From assembly GCA_026874595.1 (NCBI GenBank), contig CM049320.1:26451214-26515213 (forward strand): a stretch of DNA of 64,000 nucleotides, read 5' to 3'. Below the pieces are notes generated by a model that searched no databases, was not told the origin of the DNA, and saw only the letters and a program-made list of their open reading frames with translations. Made by a program: the position numbers and the translations under genes. Position 1 is the stretch's first letter. Each line of letters begins with the position of its first letter. This document shows, piece after piece, positions 34,633-48,900 of the stretch. This stretch comes from Sipunculus nudus (lineage: Eukaryota; Annelida; Sipuncula; Golfingiida; Sipunculidae).

Positions 34633-36021
34633 TCGGCTTGTTTTTTAACAAACCCAGACAGATAGGAAAATTGTTGCCATTTCCGATCTCTTTGAAATAG
34701 GTAAATATAACTATCCATAAATATATCTTTCACACAGGTGAAAGAACAACCCAAGTTAAAATTCAAGTGGGAGACATGATGTTTGTCAACCTCCCTTAGA
34801 ACAATACATTCACAGACTTTTACCAATTTTCCATCCTATAAGATAACTGATTATATGATCAAGATTGATTTTTAATGGAACATTTATAAATCATTTTTAA
34901 TATACTTTATCATATACGGATATATCGATGAAACATCTGTCCAGTGTAGCAGGAATATTTTTTCTAGTAACGTGGTGAGTAGGTCTGTACGAGTTGTCCT
35001 GATAATTTTATTTTCTACTGACTCTTTATTTTAATTTTATATTACATAATAGCTAGAGAGCTTTATCGGATAACCTATATTTTAAAGTTTTATTAAGAAA
35101 GCAGCCAAAAGTGATGGCATCCTTGTGAAAAGTGTTAATTTGAAAATGCCCTAAAACGTATAACTTTCCTTTTTAGAACGCACACGTTTGTGTTTAATGG
35201 CCGTTCAGTCGCATTGTGACGACCCTTTAAAACATAAATGCTTCTTCACTGAAGGAGACAAATGGGTTCCTAAAAATTATATATTCATTATGGCAGCCTT
35301 TAAGTCTTTGTTTTGAATTGCATTGATTCATAAAACCAAATATTTTCTACAAATGAAATAATTCTTTATACATGATTTATCTTGTTATAAACCTTGTGTT
35401 AAATCTATTCATTAATTTTGAAAATAAGTGGAACAATGCCTTGATTGTTTTAAGGTAAATACATAAAGAAACGTAAAAAGATAAATGTGAACACATTTTA
35501 TTTTATTCCTTTTAATTCCAAGAGTGTTAACTGTGACTGATAGTTGAAACAAAAACCATACCGTTGTGTGACATGTGGTTGTCCAGTACTATTGCCAAGG
35601 GTAGTCTTTGATAAACATAGTACTTTTTAACTATTTGTAACTATTTATATATGTAATCCATGTAAGTAATCAAACATGCCTTTGAAAATAATTTGTGAAT
35701 ATATAGTTTAAATCAGTGCTAAAGTATCGTTAAAAATTCATTTTTCATTCCAATCATCAGACGTTCTATACATTTTTATAATATACAAGCCTGATGATAT
35801 CATTGGATTATAAAGCTTTAAAATGTGTGAGGCCTGCGCAAGGCCCTATTACACACAGACGCAACCACACACACACACGCGAGCACATATATACATAAAC
35901 ATACGTGGACACATGTATGTTCATGTTACTCCAAAAAGAATACATTTTTCTCAAGATTAATATAACAATACGATATGTAATATATATGTACAACAAAAAT
36001 TAAATATGTATATATATATAC

Positions 36022-36067
<46 letters not shown>
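34633..36067. other. 3' flank of gene B
   Basis: AT-rich sequence with a short CA-rich patch near 35855-35880 and a (TA)n tract at 36005-36062 that borders the LTR element. No gene supported. Confidence 0.5.
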
Positions 36068-36735
36068 TGTAACCGTCTCCCACTGGTACCAGAGAGCAGC
36101 TTGACAATAACGACTCAGGACTTGGGAGGAATAGTCGTTTATTCAGTTGTGGATTCAGTAGTATGATGTTCAGTTTGGATTCTACCAATATAGTGCAAAT
36201 AATAAATACTGTGATACCAACATGTCTATTAGACATATGCACATTAAGGAGAGATATAGAGAACATACAGTCCTGGTTATAATAATAACAATAACGTAAT
36301 GGTTCTCCTTGAAGGTTGTAAGACATACATGTAAGAACAATGGAACACTGGAGAAAATGGAATGACCTGTGCATTACTGATATCTGACTGTTAAGTGTGA
36401 ATACCTATTTACAGTAGCCATATGATATAATAATAATACAATAATATGTGCTAAACTTATGACTTACCCTGTGCTCGGAATCCTGTTAACAATAACTGTG
36501 TTCTGTACAAACGTGTCTGCAACATGTGTGAACCGCTCGATATGAAGTAACTGCCTGTTACATGTGCACCAGACAAAGAGCTAATGAGGAATGATCACTT
36601 CCGGGCAGGTAATTAGTGACCAGTTAAAGGATTCACGATAGGTGGCAGCACAGAATTACTTAGTATACAATAAAAAAGTTCCGGCTACTGCAAAGTTAAA
36701 TGAAATGTGAAGATCTATACAATTAAACCGTAAAA
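36068..36735 (-). repeat. 3' LTR of the Ty3/gypsy element
   Basis: Begins TGTAACCGTCTCC and matches the other LTR with substitutions and a few short indels. Confidence 0.9.
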
Positions 36736-37153
36736 TATTCCCCCACTAGAAAGAATTTCGTCCCGGAAATTAATACATAAACATGCATTGTATTCTGCAT
36801 ACTATATAATATGGTATACAAACATAGTGTTTACATCGGTATCAGTTGTTACTTTTGTCCGTAGTTGTTAAGACGAGGAATATCCCCTAAATATATACAC
36901 CATATGCTAGAACAACATAATGACAGCCTGAACAACATGGATGCATGACTATGCTATCATATGCGAGATCAAGAGTATGACAGCAACAACCATATCACAT
37001 CATAAATGACTAGCATATATAACATCGAAGCGATCACTTATCCTATACAATAATGATTATATACCAAAAACACTAGCTGCTGCGAACCAATTCGATTATG
37101 GCCGCAGTCAAGGTTGGTATTTCGGACGGAAAACTCTCTTTGGCTTGCATTAG

Positions 37154-40100
37154 TCAGTGTATTTTGTCTGTAAGGTTAGTAGGGCTAATGTATGATAAAC
37201 TGTAGTCTCCGAGTTTGTATCTCTCAGGTGGCTTGCGATTCCTGGATGACCTACGAGGGGCCGGACATGGACGCTTAGTTTTACAGGTCGTAGTTCGAGC
37301 TCGAGGAATCGGTGGGTTACGTGCTATGCTTTCTGTTTGGGTGATGGGGTCGGACTGTTCTTCATCAATTTCTTCAGCCTCACTTGTTTCAGGTTCATGA
37401 TGTTGTTCTTCAGCCCTATCAATTACTTGGTCACTTTCAGGAAAGTTTTCGATAACATCTCTCATCGGACTAGTTCCTACAGTATCAGTTCTGTTATAGT
37501 CATTTTCAGTGTCATTATTCTGAATGACAACGCTGTGAATTACAAATTCTGTGAATTAAATCCTTATATTCGATTCACCAGAATCAGAATCTCTTTTAAT
37601 GACGGTCCTTTTCCGATGTTTCTTGAAGTCTGACTGATCACAAAAAGGTAACAGTGGTATTGTCGCTAGCGAAAGCAGAATATTTCTATGCAAAGTCCTC
37701 TTTTGGCCTTTCCATCTTCTTTTCTAACAAAGTAAACTGGGATCTCTTCATTCGGCTGTTCCTCCACGATGTAAACTTCTTTCTCCCAGTGATCCGCCAG
37801 TTTGTGCTTTCCTTTGAATGCGACATTCTTTACCAAAACCCGATTTCCTGGGTGTAATAGCGTTTCTCGGACATTCAAATTATATCGCTCTTTCGATCTT
37901 TAAGCAGCTTTCTCGGATTCAGTACGGGAAATGTCATATGCTTACAGCATCTTTTCCTGGAAATCACGTACAAACTCGGTTGGGCATCGTTCTTTTTCTT
38001 CTTCCAGATGTATCCCTGGTGCCACATCCACATGTAATCTTGGATGTCGGCCAAACATGAGGTAGATCGGTGAAAATCCGATACTTTCATGCTTTGTGGC
38101 ATTATAGGCATGAACCAAACTCGAAACGTAGGATTTCCAATCGGCTATTTGGTCTTCCGAAAGTGTACCAAGCATCTGCCACAGAGTCCTATTAAAGCGC
38201 TCGCATATCCCATTTCCTTGGGGTTGATAAGGAGTGGTACGAGTCTTCCTTTGCCAGCATTAAGATGTTCTTAATGAGTGCGGATTCGAAATTCCGACCC
38301 TGGTCACTGTGAATTCTAGTTGGGAAACCGTAATGTACCAAAAGATGATAAAAAAGGGCAAGAGCAGTTGTTTTAGCAGTTTGGTTCTTTGTTGGAATGG
38401 CGATGGCATATCTTGTAAAATGGTCCGTGATATCTAGAATGTTGGAATTTCCGCCTTTTGACTCTTCCAAGGACATATAATCTATACAGATGAGTTCCAT
38501 TGGAGAGGTTGATGTCGTGTTTACCATGGATGCACATAACTTGGTGGTAGGAGTCTTTCATCGTACGCATCGTTCACAACCTTGTATCCTCATCTTGACA
38601 TCCCTTGCCATCCTGGGCCAGCAGAACCTGGAACGCACAAGGTCGAACAGGCGCTCATAACCAAGTTGTCCACTATCATCATGGAGGCCTTTGATTGCTT
38701 CTTCTCGCAGACATCCAGGAAGTATCAACTGATATCTAGTTTGGCCTGAAACGGTACAGCGACGGTAAAGAACATCGTCTCTCAAACACAATCGATCCCA
38801 CTCTTGAAAAAGTATCCTACAGTCTGGATCTGCCCTAGCTGGTCCGTCTAACGACCTCCTCCCCCGCTGAAAAGAACCAAGCACTGGAACAATGATGTCA
38901 TCAGCTGCTTGGTATCTAGCCCATTGGTCATGGTTGATACTGGAGATCTCTCCATCTGTCACTGGATCCGTGCTAGGTAAAGCAGGTGACTGGGACAAAC
39001 AGACTGATTCCGCGAGAACTTCGGTTTAATGACTGTCGAATACTGCCTGCATGGATTGAGGACTTATGTGGATTGATCTAGATATCAAGGAAAGCGCATC
39101 AGCGTCGAGGTTTTTTTCTTCCCTGAGCGGTAGTGGATGGTGAAGTCGAAATTGGCGAGATCTGCTAGCCATCGGTGACCGGTTGCATCCAGCTTCGCTG
39201 TGGTCATTAAGTATGTCAGTGGATTGTTGTCCGTGAAAACCTCAAATGGTCTGCCGTAGAGGTAATCATGAAACTTTTCACAGACCGCCCATTTAAGTGC
39301 CAGGTATTCAAGCTTATAAGCTGCATAATGCCTTTCCGATTTATTCGCGTAAGCGATCACTCAGTCGGTCCCATTTTGGTTCTGGTACAAGACTGCTCCT
39401 AATACATCTGCAGATGCATCAGTATGTAAAGTAAATGGCAGACTGTAATCCGCATACCCTAACACTGGTGATTGTGATAGCAAACGATTCAGTGTGTCAA
39501 AGGCGTCTTAAGCAGCGGAATTCCATTCTAGCCGGGTGGACTGGAATTTTCCTATCTCATCACGGCCGATTCCTCTTAAGAGAGACGTTAGGGGTTTTCC
39601 AATACTGGCATAACCTTTGATAAATCGTCGGTAGTAACGGTGAAGCCTAAGTATGGTCGAAGCTCTTTGATCGTTCTGGGGACTGGCCACTTGGATAGTG
39701 CTTCTGTTTTGTCCGGGTCTGTATGGACACCCCCTGCAGATATGACGTGACCAAGGTACTTTACGCTCTCCCTGAAGAAGCTACACTTGGAAGGCTTGAA
39801 GTTTAGACAGTAATCCTGAAGGCGTTGGAATACCTTGTCTAGACGGCTTATGTGTTCTTTAACTGTAGAAGAAAATACCAGTATGTCATCTAGATAGACG
39901 CAACACTCTTTTGAGTTCAGATCGCTCAAGCATTTCTCCATTAATCTCTGAAATGTCACTGGGGCGCCGGTCAAACCGAACGGCATTCTGTTACATTCGT
40001 AGAACCCTAGCCGATCCACAGAGAACGCGGTCTTTTCCTTATTCTCCTCCGCTATATCGATTTGCCAATAGCCACTGCTTAAGTCCAGCGTAGAGAAGAT

Positions 40101-41170
40101 CTTAGACTTCGATAGTAAGTCTAAAGTTTCTTCGATCCGTGGTAAGGCATGAGCATCCCTCTTTGTTCGCGCATTCAGCTTCCTGTAGTCGATGCATAGC
40201 CTGAGACCTCCATCTTTCTTCCGAGCGCAAACTATGTTGGACGACCAGGGACTTTTAGACTCACGGATCACGTCTGCATCGAGCATACAACGCAAATGTT
40301 GCTTAACTTCTTCGAAAATTGCAGGAGGAATACGCCTTGTTCGTTCTTTAAACGACGTGTCATCAGTAAGGTGAATCCTATGAACAACAGCATCAGTGTG
40401 ACCAAGCTTCTCATCCCCGGTTGAGAATGCATGTCTCCATCGAGAGAAAAACTCTTCTGTACTTTTCTTCTCATCATCTGACAAACAAGATGCTGAAAGG
40501 TCAATGTAAGGGTCGCCTGGAGACTCGCTAGTAGGAGGTGCTTGGTCTGACGCTGGGATTTATCTCTAACGTTATGAAGTTCAGCTATTATCGTTTTTGC
40601 AGGTATGGTAAACTTTCTAGTTCCTACATTGTACCACGAAACGGAGACTCTGGTAGTAGGTCCAGACGGTTTGATGTTCTTGACTTCAGGTATCAATATC
40701 AAACGACCAGGTATGGCTTGTTCTTGACTCGATTCCACCAACACAGTTGATGATAAACCCTCGGCACGACAAAGTCCATGGATGGTTAACTGTTCATCCG
40801 GATTTACGGTAACAGGTTTGGTTGTGGTCACAGTGACTGGTTCAGTGGTTGGTACACAACAATTTCTCATACTAAAAGAACGGAAAGCTAACCGCCATGG
40901 TCCTGACAGTGATGATCCGAACTGCAGAAATGTTTCTCCGAGATGCTGTTGACACCAGCCTCTGTAGCGTGTGATGATATTGGTACAAAAACAAACTGGA
41001 ACTTTGGTATTGTACGGTGTATCCGGAACCAAAAGGACCAAAAATATGTCTTCAATCTCACTTCCGGTGACATGAAGTGGCAAGGATATCTTCAGAGCTA
41101 CATAACCGAGGCACTGTAACATATGGCCACCTCCGACCTCAACAAAGAGTAGGCCATGCAGCGGTTCCAA
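37154..41170 (-). pseudogene. pol region of the Ty3/gypsy element (fossil)
   Basis: In minus order: protease-like part, reverse transcriptase (about 39590-40480; motifs LDLSSGYWQ, MPFGLTGAP, YLDD), RNase H (about 39085-39360; FTDNNPL, the Ty3-type core), integrase zinc-binding and catalytic parts (about 37900-39000; IHSDQG) and a basic C-terminus (RRSSRNRKPPERY). Broken at several places. Confidence 0.85.
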
Positions 41171-41293
41171 CGTATGGGAAGGAAGGTATTCATCAAAATG
41201 TCTTCGATATCGTCGTGATCATAGATCCCGTGTCGATCAAACATCTGGTTTTCACTCCCTCGACGTAAATATATCCCTCATTTGGCTCTCCCA

Positions 41294-42620
41294 CTAAGGC
41301 CTCCAACACAGATTCGGAATTGGAGCTAGACACAAAGTCCTCTGCTCCGCAGCAGAGACTGGCTTCAGTTTAAAGTTTCCTTCTGTTTCCTCTTGATCTC
41401 CTGTAATTCTTCTTCCGACAAGCGTTTTGAGGACTTGCAGTTGTTGTCCTTTCTTTCTACATCTATAGCATATGACAGTTCTGCTTGTGCTTGTCGAGAA
41501 TTTTTTCCTTTGCCTCTCACTGCCTTGAGACTCCAATCTTATTCTTTTGCAGAGTAGATCTAGCTTTTCGAGGATCATCCGGCTGTCTGTTTCCGTTCGC
41601 GCCTTTTGAGTAACGCCAGTGGCTCCGGTCAACATATTGGACTGTGCTTTAATCTAGCTGGACTTTCGTCTTGTTTCATCAAGGGCAAGCTCCTGATCGA
41701 TAGCTCTAACTGCGATACAAAAGTTCACTGTAATCTGCTATGACATCGTATTTATGTCGGGTAGCATTCTTCAGCTTCTCGCTGTTGAGATTTCTCCGGA
41801 ACTGGGAGCGCAACATATCATTCTTGGCCGATGCTGGGACCTTTCCTTTCTCAACTGCACTGGATAGTTGTTGTTCAAGGCGGCAACCCCAAGATGAAAC
41901 AGTCTCATCAGATTTCTGACAGGCGGCATAAAAAAGCTGCATCAAGGATTCACCCGAGAGAACATCTCTGAATAGCCCGTCTAGTTTCTGGATGACGGAT
42001 TCTGTATCAGAGTTTTCCGGCATCCATGTCAACACATCTGCATCTGTCCCTCTCAATTACCGTCTGATACTTTAAAGAACCACTGATGTCGAGTACCCAT
42101 GATGAATCAGGCTCCTTACTTCAAACTTTTAACTGTGCAGACTAACATCTCCCTTTGTGTTGTCATCTCCGGAGAACGTCGATAGTGTAGGGAACTGCAT
42201 CCATGGAGACTTCAAGGTCGAAGCATCATCTGCTTGAGCGGATGGAATCAATTGAGATAATGAAACATAAGAATCCTTCCAATCAGTAAATGACGGTAAT
42301 TTTACACAAGGGTTTCCAACAACATCAATTTTGATATCTGAAGGATCAGGTTTAATATTGACAGGAGTAACTTGTGATGTAGATGCCCTTTCAAATACCC
42401 GTTTATACATATCAGGGCTATACCTAGTCAGCATCCCAACAAGCTGGTCTATGACTGCCTCATCGGAGCCAGTTGCTTCCGAGCTACATCCGGAAGTATT
42501 CATTGTTTCAGATTTACCAGCCATCATAGGCCTGTTTGGTGCTGAACCTGTGCTCTCATAAGGCAGTTGTGTGAATTCAGTTAACTGATTTTCGACAACC
42601 TCTGAAACTTGAAGTGGCAA
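41294..42620 (-). pseudogene. gag-like region of the Ty3/gypsy element (fossil)
   Basis: First coding part after the 5' LTR. Typical gag features are a VKLPSF-type start of the capsid-like part and a CYRC zinc-knuckle trace towards its end. Broken. Confidence 0.7.
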
Positions 42621-44235
42621 CCCCCTAAATGTTCGACCAGTCAGATCACGAACTGCTCTTTTAGCATCTTGACATGCAACAAATGAAACAGCCTTCAGTT
42701 ATTCTTTGATCAGAGGGCAATTTAGGTTTCAACAGTGAGTGCTCTATCTCCCCGACTTGGAGAAAGTACTCGGATACCTGAGCACATGTCGTGTGTTCAG
42801 CTATACCCTGTATGTACACGGTTCCTTACTGATAAGACATTGTATCAGTTTATACACAAACAACTGGCTTACCTTCAATAATATAATGACTGATAGTGCC
42901 AATGGAAATATATTACACAGTAAATATATGATCCTTTCACTTGACGTCGATCTTATTCAATGAACAAGAGCGATCAACAAGTCTATGACCTCAAGAGAAA
43001 ACTTGTCTTGTTGTCAAACATAAGTGTATCAGTATTATGAAAAAGTCCATACATCGGATTAGATCCGAACATTGACAACTTAAGGTTCAATTATTCCTTA
43101 GCTGAAGTTACTTAATCCTAATGATCAGTGCAAAACCTTCGATATATACATAAGTGATAGGTGGAAAGTCTTGAAAAGATCCTAATGAATGTCATGTAAC
43201 AAGGCAAATATATGTTTGCCCATCAAACTACAAAAGTAGTTAAGTTTGAAATACTAAGTTATACAGAAAGTAATACTTGGGATATTGTTTCAGTCAATTC
43301 AGAAGTAAGTATGTACTGTCTGAAATTCAAAGAAATTAGCAAAATATATCTGCAATCAACATTAATATATAAAGCAAAATGGGTAACAATCCATTGGAAT
43401 TCAAAAAGGCAATAGTGCTCACCCACATGTTATGTTGATTCTTTCTGGCGATGATAAATTAGTTCAAAATAAATCCAATAACGGATTATAACAAGTGTCC
43501 AGTAATATGTACCATGTGAGGCAAATGAAGAATGTCCACAGTGCAAGATAATCCAGGTAAATGTATCCTTCGATTCAGTTCAAGATAGTTCAAAAGTACA
43601 TGAATACGACGTAAAATATCTAAAGAGGTATGGTGATCGAATGTTTATCACATCATATCAATGGCAGAAAACCGAAGAGTTATTCACGATCTGTCTGTGA
43701 ATAACAGTCCCAATGTGTCGTAATACAACCAGTAGAGGGCGTAGTCGATATCGTTCCTGGTGATGGGTTTGAAAGTACGAACGTCCTTCGAAGTGTCTTG
43801 GTACCACCGAGAGAGGGCGCTCCTGGCGTCGTTCCAAAATGGCGGATGCAATTTCAGTCAAGTTTACACCAGCAAGGGAAATCCGAAGAAAATAAGTTTC
43901 TTGCGCTCGGTAAAGGCAGTTTTATGGAGCAGAAATGCCTTTTCTTTCTCATGAAATGCTCATTTGTGCCTCGGGGTATGGCTTTCTTGCTATTCACGAT
44001 AGAACAATCCGTGTGCGGCCATGCAAAGCACCGTCAGCGGAGTCCTTTCATAAGCCAGGTTAACACAAAAGGTTCATTCAAATGGCAAGAACTCCCCAGG
44101 TTTTGGCGCTATAAATGTTCACTGAGCAGTGAAACGAAATTCCTTGTAATAGCGGCAAAACAGAAAAACAGTTCCACTCCTGAGACGATTCTCCCTCCAA
44201 GGCTTCTCGTACTGAGTCCCTTATCGGGCGCAATG

Positions 44236-44892
44236 TGTAACCGTCTCCAACTCGTACCAGAGAGCAGCTTAACAATAACGACTCAGTACTTGGGAGGAAT
44301 AGTCGTTTATTCAGTTGTGGATTCAGTAGTATGATGTTTAGTTTGGATTCTGCAAATATAGTGCAATTGATAAATACTGTGATATCAACATGTCTATTAG
44401 GCATATACACATTAAGGAGAGATATAGAGAACATACAGTCCTGGTTATAATAATAACAATAACGTAATGGTTCTCCTTGAAGGTTGTAAGACATACATGT
44501 AAGAACAATGGAACACTGGAGAAAATGGAATGGCCCGTTCATTACTGATATTTGACTGTCAACCTATTTACAGTAGCCATATGATATAACAATAATACAA
44601 TAATATGTGCTAAACTTATGACTAACCCTGTGCTAGGCATCCTGTTAACAATAACTGTGTTCTGTACAAACGTGTCTGCGACGTGTGCACCGCTCGATAC
44701 GAAGAAACTGCTTGTTACATGTGCACCAGACCAAGAGCTAATGAGGAATGATCACTTCCGGGCAGGTAATTATTGACCAGTTAAAGGATTCACGAAAGGT
44801 GGCAGCACAGAGTAACTTAGTGTACGATAAAAGAGTTCCGGCTACTGCAAAGTTAAATGAAATGTAAAGATCTATACATTTAAACTGTAACA
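44236..44892 (-). repeat. 5' LTR of the Ty3/gypsy element
   Basis: Begins TGTAACCGTCTCC on the + strand (the LTR end nearest the coding part) and ends CTGTAACA. Aligns along its length with 36068-36735. Confidence 0.9.
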
Positions 44893-45911
44893 TTAACAAG
44901 ATCTAACAATTTTGACAGACTTAATGTGACTTTTGTTCTGGATTTCATCATCAAGCATTGTTCCCTTTCAAAGTCATTCAGCATTCTAAATTTACATTCA
45001 GTACGTAAAATATCAAATATTAACACGCAGGAAACATGATCAGTGCTATACATGAATGGATAAACGTAAATAGGATATATTCACTTTAATGACGCTTCCT
45101 TTTCAAGATAATAGTATATTATTCTACGGAACATGAACGTCTTGCAGGCACAGTCTTCCCCAGTGGAATATCGTCATAACACTGAGACAAGAATTATGTT
45201 CGATCGTCCCTAGCTGATACAAAACGGATCACAAACAGAATACCCTACAATATTCATTGAAGCGTTTCGTCACCTGAGCTTGTTTGTAAATCTGTGCTTG
45301 GTCTTGTCAAACATATACACACAATCCCCTCCAACCAGGAAGTTTTCCCTAAGATACGGGTCCAGTCATAACGACATATAACCGTATTTCGCTTATTAAA
45401 TATAAGCGTAGTAACATGCAGGCTGTGTCACCTGTTGGGCCATACCAGTACATAAACAGAATCTAAAACAAGGCCTGATCTCTCCATATTGGCTAGAGCG
45501 TAAGAGGACGATTATTCTTCTTTATCTAGGAAAGTGGAGTTAAAACATAAATATTGGAAGTATTTTATTTGATGTATATAGTAATGAGACCTTCTTAATT
45601 TAGTCAGAGGTAAGTGCATAACAAAGAGCATTTAATGCCTCAAGCGAAAGTTAGACGAAATATAGAACCATCAACATTACCTGGCTTATACTAAAGTAAT
45701 TTGGGCCTGATTAATGCATGATTCATCAAATTTAATATCTGAAGGTGCGCCTTGTTCTATTAAATCCCCCCTTTCATGCTTTGCTTAAAGATGTGACTAC
45801 CATATTACATGAACTAAGGTTTAACAGTTCCATTTTGTTTCAAGGATGTTTTGCTGAGCTAATACTCGAGCACTGATATAACTGTCGGCCGAAACACCTG
45901 TCACCACTGAA
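44893..45911 (+). promoter_or_regulatory. 5' flank of gene C, homologous to that of gene B
   Basis: From about 45120 the sequence aligns in blocks with 20600-21382: GGCACAGTCTTCC, CGTCACCTGAGCT, TTTGTAAAT, TTGTTTCAAGG and TGCTGAGC before the ATG. Likely promoter plus 5' UTR. The first 230 bases after the LTR element show nothing recognisable. Confidence 0.5.
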
Positions 45912-45975
45912 ATGGACAAAAAACCCCGACAAACGCTCCTTATTGTATTGGTTCTTTGCACACCAGGAATAAATA
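45912..45975 (+). CDS. Gene C signal-peptide exon
   Basis: [20 protein letters not shown] then Asn, donor GTAAGT, phase 1. Basic N-terminus and hydrophobic core; ATG with G at -3 and G at +4. The shared segment after the core, PGIN plus the first residue from the next exon, matches gene B. Confidence 0.88.
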
Positions 45976-48900
45976 GTAAGTAAAATATATACTTTGTGTT
46001 TCATATTTTTGGGGCTGTAGCAACCAATAATTAATGTCTTATTTTAATCTTACCAACTTACTCTTGTTGGAAAAATAACCTTTGTTTCAAATCTTTGATG
46101 TAGTTAGGTATTGTCGGGAAGAAATATCATTGATACGTGCATAACATCATTGTCTCACGTGCAACTGTTCTTGAAGGTCAGTGTTCGACAAATTCTGGTC
46201 CTCACTCTCTGGAATGTCTACGGTCTTTGTGGAGGGAAATAGGCTGCTGTCCAACTGGAGCTCGGAGCCCTGACAATATTAATGTAGATGACTTGATCAA
46301 TCTCGATACGAATTCAATACAGACGATAATGCAGAGTTCAAAATCAAGACAAGAAGAATGCACAGGGAGTAATAATGGTATGTATTATTATATATTTGGA
46401 TAATGTCTTTCAATGTCCCTGTTGTTTGAAACCATAACATTGTTTTGACCGTTTTATACACAGTTTTAAGTAATAAAAAATTCAAACGGCAAAGCGACGT
46501 CATCACTGAACCGTATTGTAAAACAAAACAGCATCACCAACGAATGAATTTGGTTTCGAAATGCCTGGTCGACTTTCATGTAGCATAAAAATAAGTTTAA
46601 ACTCATAATATATTTTGGCTGCTTCAGCAAGTAAATGCCACGTTTTCATACAGGATAACATGCTTTCTTTTGTCAATTATCCCTGACTAAAATTTATCCT
46701 GTAATTTTTATTTAATCAACGATAAAATGATTTGCTTATTTCTTTTGTGATTAGATGACTTACCGTTCAGTTGAAACAAAAATTATAAGGAATATTTTTT
46801 ACAGAACACGTCTCAGTGAGGAAGGTGTACCTATTAATGAAAAACTCATTTTTTTGCTCAATCCAGACTTGAAATAATAATTGTTCAAATGCATTCCTCA
46901 TTCCCTTTTTACCTATCCTAATCAGAATGTGAGAACACAAAACCTATATCAGTCGGGAAAACTGCCAGACAGAGCAGTGACTTTTTATCGGAGGGATACA
47001 TAGCTCAACATGCGGCCAACGCTGAGAACAATTGTTACAGTAAGAAGAATCCTGTAGCAACTTCTTTACAATCACTTACCATGAGAGAGACAACGCCTTA
47101 CTGGAGAGTGGATCTCCTTGAGTTCCATCTGATAACAGGTGTTCGTGTTATTGCCATGAAGAGGTCGGGTATGTCCTATAAAGTGTACTTCCCTTATATT
47201 TATTTCCGCCCCAAAGACCAAGCCAGTTTACATTTAAAACATTTGATGTAAATAAAATCATATGTTAGTTTCAAAGTGGTTGATGTCGTAAACCCCCAGT
47301 TAATATGATTTGGATATTAAATAAATCAAATTCAACAAACAACGAATTAAAGTTATTTCCTGATTTATTAAAGCAATTTACTAGAATTTTATTTGCCTAA
47401 CAAAGTGTTGAATGTTGTCTGATAGCATACTGATGTCAGGAATAATTCAGTAATCATAGAAACAGGTACAAAAAAACACAGGAACCAGAAATAAAACAGG
47501 TACCAGAGTCTGTATATTTTCTTTTTACACCTCCTATTACTCCCCCGGAAGGTAGTTTATATATGGTGAACTAAACCTTAGAAGGTAACATGTAAGATCT
47601 AAGCTTGGTTGAAGCAACCAGGTTACATCATAATATAAAATGGAAGTCAACCAAAGGAGGCAAGTTACTGATTCCTGCCTTGTTTAATTTATCATCAACT
47701 CCATAAAGCAGTTTTGTTCTAGAACACAAGGGATTTGTTTAAGTCAACACTAGAGAAGTATATTCAAAGTATGATCGATAAGCGCCTTTAAATATCAAAG
47801 TATAAATGGGCGCTATACTTGGTGATGATTTTAATTGTAATTGTTCATGCATTGTGTTTTTATACACACACTATCATGAATGTCTCGTTATTGCCGTATA
47901 TACCTTGGTCCACTTGAACTTGGTCATGCATTATTGTAGCTGAATATGTGGGAAGATATAGAGTAGTGGCAGGGACACATAGTGGTAGTGTGTTCAGGAA
48001 AGATTTTGTTATTTGTGCGGAGAGCGAGAACCCTGACACTTTACTCTACTGCGTGAGGGATGTTATAATGAGACAACTTGGCATCATCCGTTTGGGAAAC
48101 CAGCCAAGAGAGTTGGGTCTCTGTAAAGTGATTGTCTACGGAAAACGTGGTAAGCTTTAATAACATGATTTTGTTTGCATTTATTATAATATATAATGTA
48201 ACAGCATAATAATAAAATCGTATAAGATAACATTTACTTTTAAACGCCCTAAAAAATCAAGTTTACCAGAGCTAGCGAGCAGGTTATTCCATCATAATAT
48301 TATATCTTTTTCCATGTTTTTGATTTGTGTTACAGCGTGCGGGTACGGACAATATGGCGAACCGACAAACGGCTCCGTCCCACAGTGTCGTAAATGTAAC
48401 TGCACTGGTTGTCACCAAATAACGGGGTTATGCCAGAAAGGTGTTTTTTTTTAATTTCACACCTACAAAATTAAGGATTTTTGCCATAATGCGCCATATA
48501 AAGAATAATTACCTTTTCCGAACATTTTAAAAATTAAATTATTAATTCTTTACTCGAAATGACAGTAGCAACATGTAAAGTATCTGTTATTTTCAATATA
48601 CTTCAATATTTGACAGGGAGATTATAATCCCACGCGTTCATCTAAATATCCTTAATATTTGCATTTCTTCCTTTACAATACTGATCAGAATGCGGAGGGA
48701 GAAAGAAATGGGGTGTCAACTGTGAACATGATTGTTCACCTGGATGTAAAAATGGAGAATGTACATCTCTTGACGGATCCTGCACCTGCAGGGACAGCTA
48801 TTACGGTTTTCAGTGTGACGCCAAATGTTCCGTCAACTGCTCCAATATTTGCGAAAAGGAGGCCGGGTTGTGCGACTGCAAGGCAGGGTTGCTTTTTCCT

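Larger units (their letters stand above)
36068..44892 (-). mobile_element. Ty3/gypsy LTR retrotransposon, broken fossil
   Basis: LTRs of about 660 bases at both ends (36068-36735 and 44236-44892) in direct orientation, TG...CA style ends in the minus reading at the 5' LTR, and TTAA flanking both sides (36064-36067 and 44893-44896) as a likely 4-bp target duplication. Inside, in minus order: gag-like region, protease, reverse transcriptase with YLDD, RNase H, integrase. That order is diagnostic of Ty3/gypsy. A primer-binding-like GCGCCC stretch lies just inside the 5' LTR and a purine run just inside the 3' LTR. No envelope gene seen. Coding capacity is broken, roughly ten or more interruptions. 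The LTRs differ at several percent of the sites compared by eye, so the insertion is not recent. It lies between genes B and C. Confidence 0.93.
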
